A stretch of 33,560 bases of DNA. It comes from a virus. Of the stretch, positions 6,870 to 12,998 are shown piece after piece (position 1 is the stretch's first letter; every line of letters starts with the position of its first letter). Location of the stretch: positions 1-33,560 of IMG/VR virus record IMGVR_UViG_3300029951_000382; one strand, 5' to 3'. The notes under the pieces were generated by a model, which was not told the origin of the DNA, ran no database searches, and saw only the letters and a list, made by a program, of their open reading frames with translations. Made by a program: the position numbers and the translations under genes.

Positions 6870-7267
6870 GCACCGAGAAGACACTTCCCGAGATCTATCG
6901 TGAGGCTGCCGAGCTAGTCCTGAAGGACGGCAAGGTGACAGGCCAAATGAAGAAGATTGCCGAGGATCGATGCTTCGGCTTCTGTACCATGGGCGCGGTT
7001 TTCGAGGCATCGGGCAACCTCGAAAAGTATGGCTCCCTCTCGTCCGACTTTGACGAGTCGGACGAGTATTACCGGCTGGTCAACCCGGTTGCCAATCAGA
7101 TCACTGAATCTGGAAGGCTCGACACAATCCCGGGCCGCGATCCATTCTGGGTCATCGCGGACTGGAACGACAATCCGAGCAGCGACAAGGCTGCCCCTTC
7201 GGCTGAGGATGTTGCTGTCCTGCTTCGCGAGACTGCCGATCGCATCGAGAATGGAGACAACGCCTGA
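6863..7267 (+). CDS. DUF6197-like protein
   Basis: The 134-residue product matches by eye the DUF6197 pattern common in Streptomyces and its phages. It has an N-terminal helix (LPEIYREAAELVLKDGKVTG), a cysteine-containing FGFCTMGAVFEASG core, a WNDNPS motif, and a C-terminal helix VAVLLRETADRIENG. The function of the family is unknown to me. It overlaps the preceding gene by 7 bases from ATG 6863; GTG 6866 would give the GTGA overlap used by neighbours and is equally possible. Confidence 0.7.
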   Translation: MVSTEKTLPEIYREAAELVLKDGKVTGQMKKIAEDRCFGFCTMGAVFEASGNLEKYGSLSSDFDESDEYYRLVNPVANQITESGRLDTIPGRDPFWVIADWNDNPSSDKAAPSAEDVAVLLRETADRIENGDNA

Positions 7268-7866
7268 TGGCAACTGCCGAGAAGACGACCATCAAGGTCG
7301 AGAAGACGATCCAGGCCGATGAGGATGCCTATATCCTGACGCTGTCCAAGGATGAGGCCGAGACCCTTCGCGCCGTCGTGGGAATGCACGTTAACGGCGC
7401 CGGCCGGCGCAAGCATACCGACGCCATCTGGCACGCACTTAATGCGGCTGGCATCAATCCGGGCCGTATCAGTGGGATCAAGGGCATGATCACCATGGAG
7501 AATGGCCCGGATCCGGCGAAGCCCAAGATCGGCGATCGAGTGAGGATCACCCGCGCCGACGATTACCCGGATTGGGTTGGTTGGGTTGGCATCCTTGTGG
7601 ACCTTGATACCGATGACGAACCCTATTTCGTGGACAGCATCGGATGGGTTAACGACGTTGAGACGGTCAATGACTCGCCCATCAAGGTTGGGGATCGAGT
7701 GAAGATCCTTGAGGCGTACTGTGCAGAGCAGTATGTCGGAGAAATGGGAGTAGTGACTAGTGTCACCGACACTTGGCACTGCGCCGCAGGACCCCACCCC
7801 TATCGAGTTCACAGGGATGGCGGTACAGGAGAACTTCACGTCAAGCGCGTTGAGCGCGTCAGCTAA
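7267..7866 (+). CDS. Protein with two SH3/KOW-like repeats, function unknown
   Basis: The 199-residue product has an N-terminal half with a helix-rich part (LSKDEAETLRAVVGMHVNGAGRRKHTDAIWHALN). Two similar beta modules follow, PKIGDRVRITRADDYPDWVG (about 87) and IKVGDRVKILEAYCAEQYVG (about 141). The GDRV-x-I start followed by a V-G-x-x-G turn resembles KOW or SH3-like barrels that bind nucleic acid or protein. The products of 10220-10579 and 12326-12691 have one related module each. ATG 7267 abuts the previous stop. Its 3' end overlaps the primase gene. Confidence 0.65.
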   Translation: MATAEKTTIKVEKTIQADEDAYILTLSKDEAETLRAVVGMHVNGAGRRKHTDAIWHALNAAGINPGRISGIKGMITMENGPDPAKPKIGDRVRITRADDYPDWVGWVGILVDLDTDDEPYFVDSIGWVNDVETVNDSPIKVGDRVKILEAYCAEQYVGEMGVVTSVTDTWHCAAGPHPYRVHRDGGTGELHVKRVERVS

Positions 7867-8251
7867 ACCCCCCATCGCCGACGTTGTCCGGCACTACCAT
7901 CCCGATGCGGTAGTGCCGGACCGCGAATACGGCTGGCAGAAAATGAGATGCCCGTTCCATGGGGAACGGAACGCCTCAGCATCCATCAATCTGGAAGCCG
8001 ACTTCTTTCAATGCTTCGCGTGTGACGCGTCGGGTGATTCGTGGAGTATCATCATGAGGGAGGAATCATGTGACTTTCGCGGTGCCGTCGAAATCGCAGA
8101 AAGATTTTTTGGGTTCAGCGGCGGCTCAGTACGCGGCGGATCTGGCCGTGCACGGCGCGGCACAAGCTTGGCTGATGAAGCGGGCCCTGTCCGAGGCCAG
8201 CGCACGATCTTTTCAGCTAGGCGTGGTCGCAAACCCCTTGCCGAGTCATGA
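7817..8251 (+). CDS. DNA primase zinc-binding (CHC2) domain protein
   Basis: The DnaG-type zinc ribbon is clear: CPFHGERNASASI, then FFQCFACDASGDSWSIIM, giving ligands Cys, His, Cys, Cys. The helical REESCDFRGAVEIAERFFG that normally closes this domain follows. Here it should recognise the initiation site on single-stranded template. The start is uncertain: ATG 7817 is used, and TTG 7850 would give a closer match to the domain edge. After about 8110 this frame reads like a shadow (arginine/glycine-rich) while the +1 frame continues the primase. The gene is therefore half of a split primase; see the T-run and the Toprim entry. Confidence 0.75.
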   Translation: MAVQENFTSSALSASAKPPIADVVRHYHPDAVVPDREYGWQKMRCPFHGERNASASINLEADFFQCFACDASGDSWSIIMREESCDFRGAVEIAERFFGFSGGSVRGGSGRARRGTSLADEAGPVRGQRTIFSARRGRKPLAES

Positions 8252-8729
8252 GCAGTACCGTGGCCGGCTGGCCATCCCGTATCTGACACTCTCTGGTGTC
8301 TGCGGGATGGCCTTCCGATGCCTTGAGTCTCACGACTGCAAAGAGGCTCATGGAGGCACCAAGTACTTGTACTCCAAGGGCGACAGCAGGCGCATGTTCA
8401 ACACTCCGGCCTTGGATACTCAGTCCCCATGGATTGCGATCTGTGAGGGCGAGATGGACACCATTGCAGCCACTCAGGCCGGTGTGCCGGCTGTAGGAGT
8501 CCCTGGCGTGACCAACTGGCAGAGATACTGGGCCAGATGCTTCAAGGGCTTCGATACGGTCTACATCTTGGCTGATGCGGATGATGTCGGCCAAGGATCC
8601 GAGATGGCCAAGAAGATCGAGAGCCACGTGCCGCAGGCACGAACCATCCTCATGCCTCAAGGGCATGACGTGAACTCGCTCATTATCGAGCAAGGACCAG
8701 AAGCGCTGATAGCGCGGATTGGAGCATGA
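8070..8729 (+). CDS. DNA primase Toprim (catalytic) domain protein
   Basis: The 219-residue frame starts at GTG 8070 right after GGGAGGAATCAT, an excellent ribosome-binding site. After about 15 residues that overlap the zinc-domain gene, it continues with the primase linker (AAQYAADLAVHGAAQAWLMKR). The Toprim core follows: WIAICEGEMDTIAATQAG (catalytic Glu) and DTVYILADADDVGQGSEMA (DxD). It synthesises primers for replication together with the helicase. It overlaps the zinc-domain frame by 182 bp. A separate Toprim subunit, a frameshifted full-length primase, or both could be made. Confidence 0.82.
   Translation: MTFAVPSKSQKDFLGSAAAQYAADLAVHGAAQAWLMKRALSEASARSFQLGVVANPLPSHEQYRGRLAIPYLTLSGVCGMAFRCLESHDCKEAHGGTKYLYSKGDSRRMFNTPALDTQSPWIAICEGEMDTIAATQAGVPAVGVPGVTNWQRYWARCFKGFDTVYILADADDVGQGSEMAKKIESHVPQARTILMPQGHDVNSLIIEQGPEALIARIGA
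8105..8110 (+). other. T6 run at the primase frame crossover, possible slippage site
   Basis: Six T residues are read TTT-TTT in the zinc-domain frame and (T)TTT-TTG in the Toprim frame. The run sits exactly where homology to DnaG passes from one frame to the other. A +1 or -2 shift, or polymerase slippage on the run, would fuse both domains into one DnaG-like chain. The strong internal start at 8070 makes simple re-initiation the more economical reading. Confidence 0.35.
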
Positions 8730-8926
8730 TGGCAGCGAAACGCTGGTATGCCCTAATTGATGTGGACGAGAGGGGCCCGTACCTGTCTTTCACGGGATTT
8801 CCTAGCGCCAAACATGCGCGGGAGTGGGGAAGCCTTCTTGTAGAGAAGAACCACAAGGGGAAGCTGATCGACGTCATCAAGCTGTCCGTCAATTCGCGCG
8901 GGGCATTGGGGAGGCTGAAGAAGTGA
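8726..8926 (+). CDS. Small early protein of unknown function (66 residues)
   Basis: ATG 8726 overlaps the primase stop (ATGA). The product is a mixed alpha/beta miniature with a strand (KRWYALIDVDERGPYLSFTGF), a helix (AKHAREWGSLLVEKN) and a basic end (GRLKK). I do not recognise a family. Its own stop overlaps the next gene's GTG. Confidence 0.65.
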   Translation: MMAAKRWYALIDVDERGPYLSFTGFPSAKHAREWGSLLVEKNHKGKLIDVIKLSVNSRGALGRLKK

Positions 8927-9216
8927 CTAGTCCGGTACCGAGTCCTAGCGCGGGATCGAAGAAGCCGAAGATGAACGGCATTCGGCCTGCCGGCGTGATC
9001 GTGGACGAGACGCGCAGCGTCCTGACAACCCAGATGTGGTTTGCCGTGATGGAGCGGCCCGATGGCTCGATGTGGATTCGCTCCATCGGATATGGCACGC
9101 AAGAGGAATCAGAGCGAGAGACCATGAGAGAGGATTGGGAGGCCGATCCCATTGCGCATATCTGCATGTCCCAGCTCACCCGGGACGCACTTCAGAACAA
9201 CCATATCTACTTCTGA
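8923..9216 (+). CDS. Early protein of unknown function (97 residues)
   Basis: GTG 8923 (GTGA overlap, GGGAGG upstream) is chosen over the long upstream extension to 8824, which would overlap the previous gene by 100 bases. After a Ser/Pro/Lys-rich start the product has two strands (TTQMWFAVMERPDGSMWIRSIGYG) and acidic helices (EESERETMREDWEADPI). No function can be assigned. It is the last gene before operator-like site 4. Confidence 0.62.
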   Translation: MTSPVPSPSAGSKKPKMNGIRPAGVIVDETRSVLTTQMWFAVMERPDGSMWIRSIGYGTQEESERETMREDWEADPIAHICMSQLTRDALQNNHIYF

Positions 9217-9224
9217 GCTATTTC

Positions 9225-9237
9225 TTGACGCTTGACA
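9225..9237 (+). promoter_or_regulatory. Stoperator-like site 4
   Basis: This is a perfect TTGACGCTTGACA in the 33-bp gap between 9216 and 9250, in the direction of transcription. No TANNNT box lies 16-19 bases downstream, so it is unlikely to be a promoter. It shares the 19-bp string TATTTCTTGACGCTTGACA with site 5 on the other arm, showing conservation beyond the 13 bases. Confidence 0.7.
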
Positions 9238-9249
9238 GATTGGGGCACG

Positions 9250-9465
9250 ATGAAGAGCTTTGACATGGCTGGTGGCTGGGACTTCGAAGAGATCGAGAGG
9301 GAAGAGAAAGACCGATCGGCAAACATGATTCGCGACAGCTATAGGCGAATCGTGGAGACTGCCGTAGGCATCGAGGTGGACGCAATCAACGCTGGCGCCC
9401 CCAAGGATCTTGCGAAGGCAGTTTCTCGCCTTGCGCTTGCTCGCATGCTGGGACTGACGACTTGA
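9250..9465 (+). CDS. Small acidic helical protein of unknown function (71 residues)
   Basis: The frame could start at TTG 9232, inside the operator-like motif, but ATG 9250 with GGGG in front is more sensible. The product is largely helical and charged (DFEEIEREEKDRSANMIRDSYRRIVETAVG, then DLAKAVSRLALARMLGL). No family is recognised. The stop overlaps the TTG of the metallophosphatase gene. Confidence 0.6.
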   Translation: MKSFDMAGGWDFEEIEREEKDRSANMIRDSYRRIVETAVGIEVDAINAGAPKDLAKAVSRLALARMLGLTT

Positions 9466-10223
9466 CCAAGGAACAAACGATCCTGGTATGGCCCGATACC
9501 CAGATCCCAGAGCAGGACAATCGCGCGGTCAACGCGCTGATCTCCTTCATCAACGACTTCGGCCCTGATGGCATCGTTGACATCGGCGACTGGATGGATT
9601 TCAGCCCTCCGTCCCGCTGGTCCAAGGGCACCGCCCAGGAATACGACACAAGTCTGACCCGTGACCTCAAGGTGGCTCATGGAATTCAGGCGCGTGTCCG
9701 CGCGGTGCATGATGGTTGGTGGAAGCGTCATCTCGGAAATCACGATATGCGAGTGGCCGACTCTGTTCGCCGTTACTCGCCGTGGCTGTACGGCTATGAG
9801 GGCATCTCGTACGACTCCATGCTGAAGCACGAGGAGTACGGGATCGAGACTCTGCCGCTGATCTACGACATTGCCCCGGGCTGGATCAGTACCCATGGCC
9901 ATAAAGGCACTCACATGTCTCAGCGGCCGGCAGGCACGGCCATGAGCCTGGTCAAGAGGACCAGCAAGAGCGTCGTAATCGGCCATACACATCGTGCCGG
10001 GCTGGAGCCCTGGGATAGGGGCTACAACGGCCATACGGACCGACTGTGGGCTATGGAAGTCGGGAACCTGATGGATATGCGCAAGGCGTCCTATCTGGAG
10101 ATCGGCTCCGCGAACTGGCAGACCGCTTTTGGTCTGCTTCACGTCAAGGGCCGGCAGGTCCGGCCTGAGGTCATCTACATCACGAACGGCCGTTTCGTTG
10201 TCGATGGGAAGGAGTACAGGTGA
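9462..10223 (+). CDS. Calcineurin-like metallophosphoesterase
   Basis: The 253-residue protein shows all metallophosphatase blocks in order: DTQIPEQ (D-x-Q in place of the usual D-x-H), GDWMDF (GD-x2-D), GNHDMR (GNHD), STHGHKG and VIGHTHRAG (GHxH). These ligate two metal ions. Phage members of the family are thought to cleave phosphodiesters in nucleic acid or nucleotides, though the substrate here is unknown. The D-x-Q change also occurs in other phage members and should keep metal binding. The start is TTG 9462, overlapping the preceding stop. Confidence 0.87.
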   Translation: MTKEQTILVWPDTQIPEQDNRAVNALISFINDFGPDGIVDIGDWMDFSPPSRWSKGTAQEYDTSLTRDLKVAHGIQARVRAVHDGWWKRHLGNHDMRVADSVRRYSPWLYGYEGISYDSMLKHEEYGIETLPLIYDIAPGWISTHGHKGTHMSQRPAGTAMSLVKRTSKSVVIGHTHRAGLEPWDRGYNGHTDRLWAMEVGNLMDMRKASYLEIGSANWQTAFGLLHVKGRQVRPEVIYITNGRFVVDGKEYR

Positions 10224-10579
10224 CAGACGAGTGGACTGGCCGCAAGTACGTCGGCATTGGAGCGGACGCGCGTCCGCTGGAAATCATCTCGGAGCCCTTC
10301 AAGGGTGGCGAGATTCAATACGTGGCCTTCAAGAGCGGACTCGAAGTTGCAGTTGTCCGCACGGACTCTCTCGATGAAGGCCGCTTCGGTCTCTTCCGGC
10401 GCATCATTGAGCCGAAGTACAAGGTTGGCGACAGGGTTGTTATCGGTGACGACGTCTACACCATCGATGCAGTGTCGTCCAAGCCCGATAAGGATGGAGA
10501 ATTCCTTTACATCCTCAATAGCCCAGAGGACATCGATTACTCATGGCAGCTCTACATCGACCGTAAGGCCGATGCATGA
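10220..10579 (+). CDS. Protein with one SH3/KOW-like module, function unknown
   Basis: GTG 10220 overlaps the metallophosphatase stop (GTGA). The 119-residue product has a beta-rich N-terminal half (PLEIISEPFKGGEIQYVAFKSGLEVAVV) and a KYKVGDRVVIGDDVYTIDAV module like those at 7267-7866. It may act as a small binding or anti-host protein. No family is recognised. Confidence 0.62.
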   Translation: MTDEWTGRKYVGIGADARPLEIISEPFKGGEIQYVAFKSGLEVAVVRTDSLDEGRFGLFRRIIEPKYKVGDRVVIGDDVYTIDAVSSKPDKDGEFLYILNSPEDIDYSWQLYIDRKADA

Positions 10580-11184
10580 CAGATATCGACTGGCAACCGA
10601 TCACCGAACTCGCGAAGCGAGTCGGGAAGAAGTACGCGGCCAAGTATCCGGGCATTGATGCCGAGGACATCTCTCAGGAAGTCCTGGTGAAGCTTGTCGA
10701 GCATCCCGACATCCTTCGGGCCTTCCCGGAGAACATTGCCGTTGTCACGGCTCTCATGGGCAAGCTTGCCGCCGGCTATGCGTCGATGGAGCGATACGAC
10801 TACACGGTTCGATCGGCGAAGTACCTCTACACACCGGACGAAGTCAGGGCACTTCTTGAGCATGCCTACTGGGATGAGTCCCTGAGAGAGACATCAGTCC
10901 CGACAGGACCGGACGACAGGACGGCACTGGTCGTCTGGCAGAACGTCTGCGTTGCCCTCTGGGATCTCGATGCCGCATTCACCGCGCTCAATCCGGCCGA
11001 TGCATTCCGGCTCCAGTCGCGTTACTGGATGGGGAACGAGTTCCCGACCGATGCAGCGAAGAAGGCTTGCTATCGAGCCGTGGACACTCTCACTCGATAC
11101 CTGAATGAACGGGTCAATCGGAGCACTGTTGACCACGACGGACCAGGATCCCGTAAGGCCGGCAAGCTGCCGGCCGCAGCATAA
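10576..11184 (+). CDS. RNA polymerase sigma-factor-like protein
   Basis: The 202-residue protein contains KYPGIDAEDISQEVLVKLVEHP (about 23-44), the DAEDLxQE-x-(F/V)-hallmark of sigma-70 region 2.1. Its C-terminal part (FRLQSRYWMGNEFPTDAAKKACYRAVDTLTRYLNE, about 151-185) resembles region 4. A phage sigma or sigma-like regulator near the end of the early operon could switch on the late operon. The divergence of region 2.4 means DNA recognition cannot be predicted. ATG 10576 overlaps the previous stop. A non-sigma helical DNA-binding protein is the alternative. Confidence 0.6.
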   Translation: MTDIDWQPITELAKRVGKKYAAKYPGIDAEDISQEVLVKLVEHPDILRAFPENIAVVTALMGKLAAGYASMERYDYTVRSAKYLYTPDEVRALLEHAYWDESLRETSVPTGPDDRTALVVWQNVCVALWDLDAAFTALNPADAFRLQSRYWMGNEFPTDAAKKACYRAVDTLTRYLNERVNRSTVDHDGPGSRKAGKLPAAA

Positions 11185-11194
11185 GGAGGATGGC

Positions 11195-11395
11195 GTGAAC
11201 TCTGAAACGTCGGTAGGACTTGCGTGTGTTGGAGTGTTCTTCGGGCTCCTGGCAATCCTGGGCATTGATGCCCTAGTGGCCCAGGGACTTCACTGGCTCT
11301 TCCCCCACTTCTGGGGATTCTGGCGTGACTTTGTTGGAGTCATCATCGCCGTATTCTTCCTCAATCATCTGCGCGCACGCTCCGTCAAGAGCTGA
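11195..11395 (+). CDS. Small membrane protein
   Basis: GTG 11195 follows a strong AAGGAGG at 11183-11189, so the upstream extension to 11105 is rejected. The 66-residue product has two hydrophobic segments, VGLACVGVFFGLLAILGIDALV (about 7-28) and FVGVIIAVFFLNHL (about 46-59), with a short aromatic loop between and a basic tail (RARSVKS). Function is unknown. A holin-like or superinfection-exclusion role is possible, but its position in the early operon does not favour lysis. Confidence 0.65.
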   Translation: MNSETSVGLACVGVFFGLLAILGIDALVAQGLHWLFPHFWGFWRDFVGVIIAVFFLNHLRARSVKS

Positions 11396-11499
11396 TGTAC
11401 AAGCGACTGTTTGAAAACCTTGAACGGCGGGGCATCAGCCCCGCCGTTTCGGCAAATCTCAAGCGCATATCGATGCGATGGATAGGAGAGAAGCGGTGA
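11395..11499 (+). CDS. Possible 34-residue basic peptide
   Basis: ATG 11395 overlaps the membrane-protein stop (TGATG), and its TGA overlaps GTG 11496 (GTGA), the coupling pattern of real neighbours. The product is basic (MYKRLFENLERRG...). However, a perfect 10-bp hairpin (11424-11447) lies inside the frame, so this may be an intergenic terminator region read by chance. Confidence 0.35.
   Translation: MYKRLFENLERRGISPAVSANLKRISMRWIGEKR
11424..11449 (+). terminator. Perfect GC-rich hairpin, probable terminator or attenuator
   Basis: ACGGCGGGGC (11424-11433), loop ATCA, GCCCCGCCGT (11438-11447), then TT. There is an A-rich flank (GAAAACC) upstream. It has the same ATCA loop as the strong terminator at 12699-12728. 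The T tail is short, so partial termination is more likely than a full stop. It would lower expression of the genes behind it. Confidence 0.55.
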
Positions 11500-11732
11500 G
11501 CCTGAACATGGAAAAGTACACGACAGTCTATCTGGAAGTCACGTGGTCCAGTGGCGATAGCGAGAAGCTGACACTCCTAGATGGCACGAAGCTTGATGAC
11601 GTGGTGTCAACTCTTGACGACATCAATTCGGAAGAGTTCTTTGGACTCATCCAGTGGGACACTTCCGTCGTATGCCTGCGACTTGATCTGATTCGTAAGA
11701 TCAAACTCTGGACCGAAGAGAGGTACCGATGA
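11496..11732 (+). CDS. Early protein of unknown function (78 residues)
   Basis: GTG 11496 with ATAGGAGAGAAG directly before it is preferred to ATG 11478, which would overlap the ribosome-binding site. The product is acidic, with strands (TTVYLEVTWSSGDSEKLTLLDG) and a helix-strand end (DSSVV-like core CLRLDLIRKIKLW). No family is recognised. Its stop overlaps the SLOG gene ATG. Confidence 0.6.
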   Translation: MSLNMEKYTTVYLEVTWSSGDSEKLTLLDGTKLDDVVSTLDDINSEEFFGLIQWDTSVVCLRLDLIRKIKLWTEERYR

Positions 11733-12133
11733 GGATCCTCATTACCGGCTCGCGTCAGTGGACGGACCAGACAAGGCTAGAGACAGAGATTTTCAAGGCG
11801 GTAGCGCAGGCGCACGGCGAAGCCTTCATGGGCTATCGGATCCCAGTCACCTTCGTTCACGGCGCCTGTCCCCTCGGCGCAGACCAGATGGCCTCTGACT
11901 ACATCACGAAGATTCAGGCAGTCAACGAGCCTGGTCGCATCTACCATGAGAAGCATCCTGCCGATTGGGAGAAGCACGGTAAGTCTGCTGGCCTCATCAG
12001 GAATGCCGAGATGGTCAAGCTCGGTGCTGACCTCTGCATTGCCTTCATCGTTCCCGGCCGCAGCCGGGGAACAGAGCATACTGTCCGGCTTGCCCGCACT
12101 GCGGGCATCGAAGTCTGTGCGGTGATCGCCTAA
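11729..12133 (+). CDS. YspA-type SLOG domain protein (DUF2493)
   Basis: The 134-residue protein has a Rossmann-like SLOG fold: MRILITGSRQW (nucleotide loop), FVHGACPLGADQMAS (G-A-D motif), HPADWEKHGKSAGLIRNAEMV (the HPADW...G..AG..RN signature) and GADLCIAFI with SRGTEHTVRLA. SLOG domains bind nucleotides or NAD-derived signals. Some act in anti-phage systems, while stand-alone YspA proteins are frequent in actinophages with unknown roles. ATG 11729 overlaps the previous stop (ATGA). Confidence 0.85.
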   Translation: MRILITGSRQWTDQTRLETEIFKAVAQAHGEAFMGYRIPVTFVHGACPLGADQMASDYITKIQAVNEPGRIYHEKHPADWEKHGKSAGLIRNAEMVKLGADLCIAFIVPGRSRGTEHTVRLARTAGIEVCAVIA

Positions 12134-12333
12134 TGGCTATCCGAATCAGAGCAACATTCGTTATCGAGTACGATGCGGATCCCGGTGACTATGGCACTGA
12201 CGTACCGGCAGATATGGCATCGGTTGATGAGGAGAATTACACTAGCGGCTCCGTAAGTCTGGATGAGCTTGCCTATGGTGGCGATGACGTCACGATAGCT
12301 GCGACTTTCGAAGGGCTGGTAGTCAATGACTGA
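12133..12333 (+). CDS. Small acidic early protein of unknown function (66 residues)
   Basis: ATG 12133 shares its first base with the TAA of the SLOG gene. The product is acidic and beta-rich (IRIRATFVIEYDADPGDYG, then DVTIAATFEGLVVND). No family is recognised. Confidence 0.6.
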   Translation: MAIRIRATFVIEYDADPGDYGTDVPADMASVDEENYTSGSVSLDELAYGGDDVTIAATFEGLVVND

Positions 12334-12691
12334 GTTCGAGGTCGGAGACATCATTGAGTGCCCCACCGACGATAAAGAGCGGGAGCGATACGAAGTCAAG
12401 TACGTCATCCGTCAGCCCGATGGCCGAGTCTTCTACATCGGCAAGGTATTGACCGGCGATCGTGTCGGACATGAGCTTTGGGGGATCTTCAGTACGGCTC
12501 GCAAGGTCGAACCATTCTTTGAAGCTGGCAAGACATATCGGGATCACGACGGAGAGCTGTTCGAGGTGCAGCACGTATCGGAGCGATACGGCAAGAAGAT
12601 CGCGGCCGGCTGGGCTAAGTATCCGGACATGGATGATGGATACTGGATTTCCAAGACCATGTTCGGTCGGTGGACCGAGGTGAAGGACTAG
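12326..12691 (+). CDS. Protein with SH3-like N-terminal module, last gene of the early operon
   Basis: ATG 12326 overlaps the previous gene by 8 bases. The 121-residue product begins TEFEVGDIIECPTDD, a shortened version of the VGDRV module seen twice at 7267-7866 and once at 10220-10579. A second beta-rich part (FFEAGKTYRDHDGELFEVQHV) could be another copy. A terminator follows eight bases after its stop. Confidence 0.6.
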   Translation: MTEFEVGDIIECPTDDKERERYEVKYVIRQPDGRVFYIGKVLTGDRVGHELWGIFSTARKVEPFFEAGKTYRDHDGELFEVQHVSERYGKKIAAGWAKYPDMDDGYWISKTMFGRWTEVKD

Positions 12692-12698
12692 AACGACA

Positions 12699-12728
12699 GA
12701 AAGCCCCCGCCATCAGGCGGGGGCTTTC
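12699..12728. terminator. Strong bidirectional terminator ending the early operon
   Basis: GAAAGCCCCCGCC (12699-12711), loop ATCA, GGCGGGGGCTTTC (12716-12728) is a perfect 13-bp stem with A and T ends, working in both directions. It separates the rightward early operon from the leftward DUF397/XRE genes. The 75 bases from 12729 to 12803 hold nothing else that I can recognise. Confidence 0.88.
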
Positions 12729-12803
12729 GTGTTTCGGCAGTAAGTAATCCGTGACTCACGTCAGGTACTGCCTGATGCCAGCCCATTGGAGCCGACCCTG
12801 ATA

Positions 12804-12998
12804 TCAGCCTAGCTCACCGTTCTTGATCGCGGAGACGAACGCCGACCAGGCTTCAGAGCCGAACTGAAGTGCCGGCCCCTGGGGGTCCTTCGTGTCGCCT
12901 ACAGCGACACCATCAACAGCGGCAACCTCTACACAGTCGCCAGACGCATTGCTGTAGCTGGCCTTACGCCAGGTGCCCTCGATACCGTGCTTCATCAT
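12804..12998 (-). CDS. DUF397 protein, Scr2/WhiJ-partner type
   Basis: The 64-residue protein is a typical DUF397: WRKASYSNASGDCVEVA, then VAVGDTKDPQGPALQF and W-x-AFVSAIKNGE. Such proteins are almost always encoded next to an XRE/DUF5753 regulator in Streptomyces. They are thought to act with it in development or as a toxin-antitoxin-like pair (Scr1/Scr2, WhiJ loci). Here the start (ATG 12998 or 12995) overlaps the regulator stop, so they are co-translated. Confidence 0.88.
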   Translation of the reverse strand: MMKHGIEGTWRKASYSNASGDCVEVAAVDGVAVGDTKDPQGPALQFGSEAWSAFVSAIKNGELG

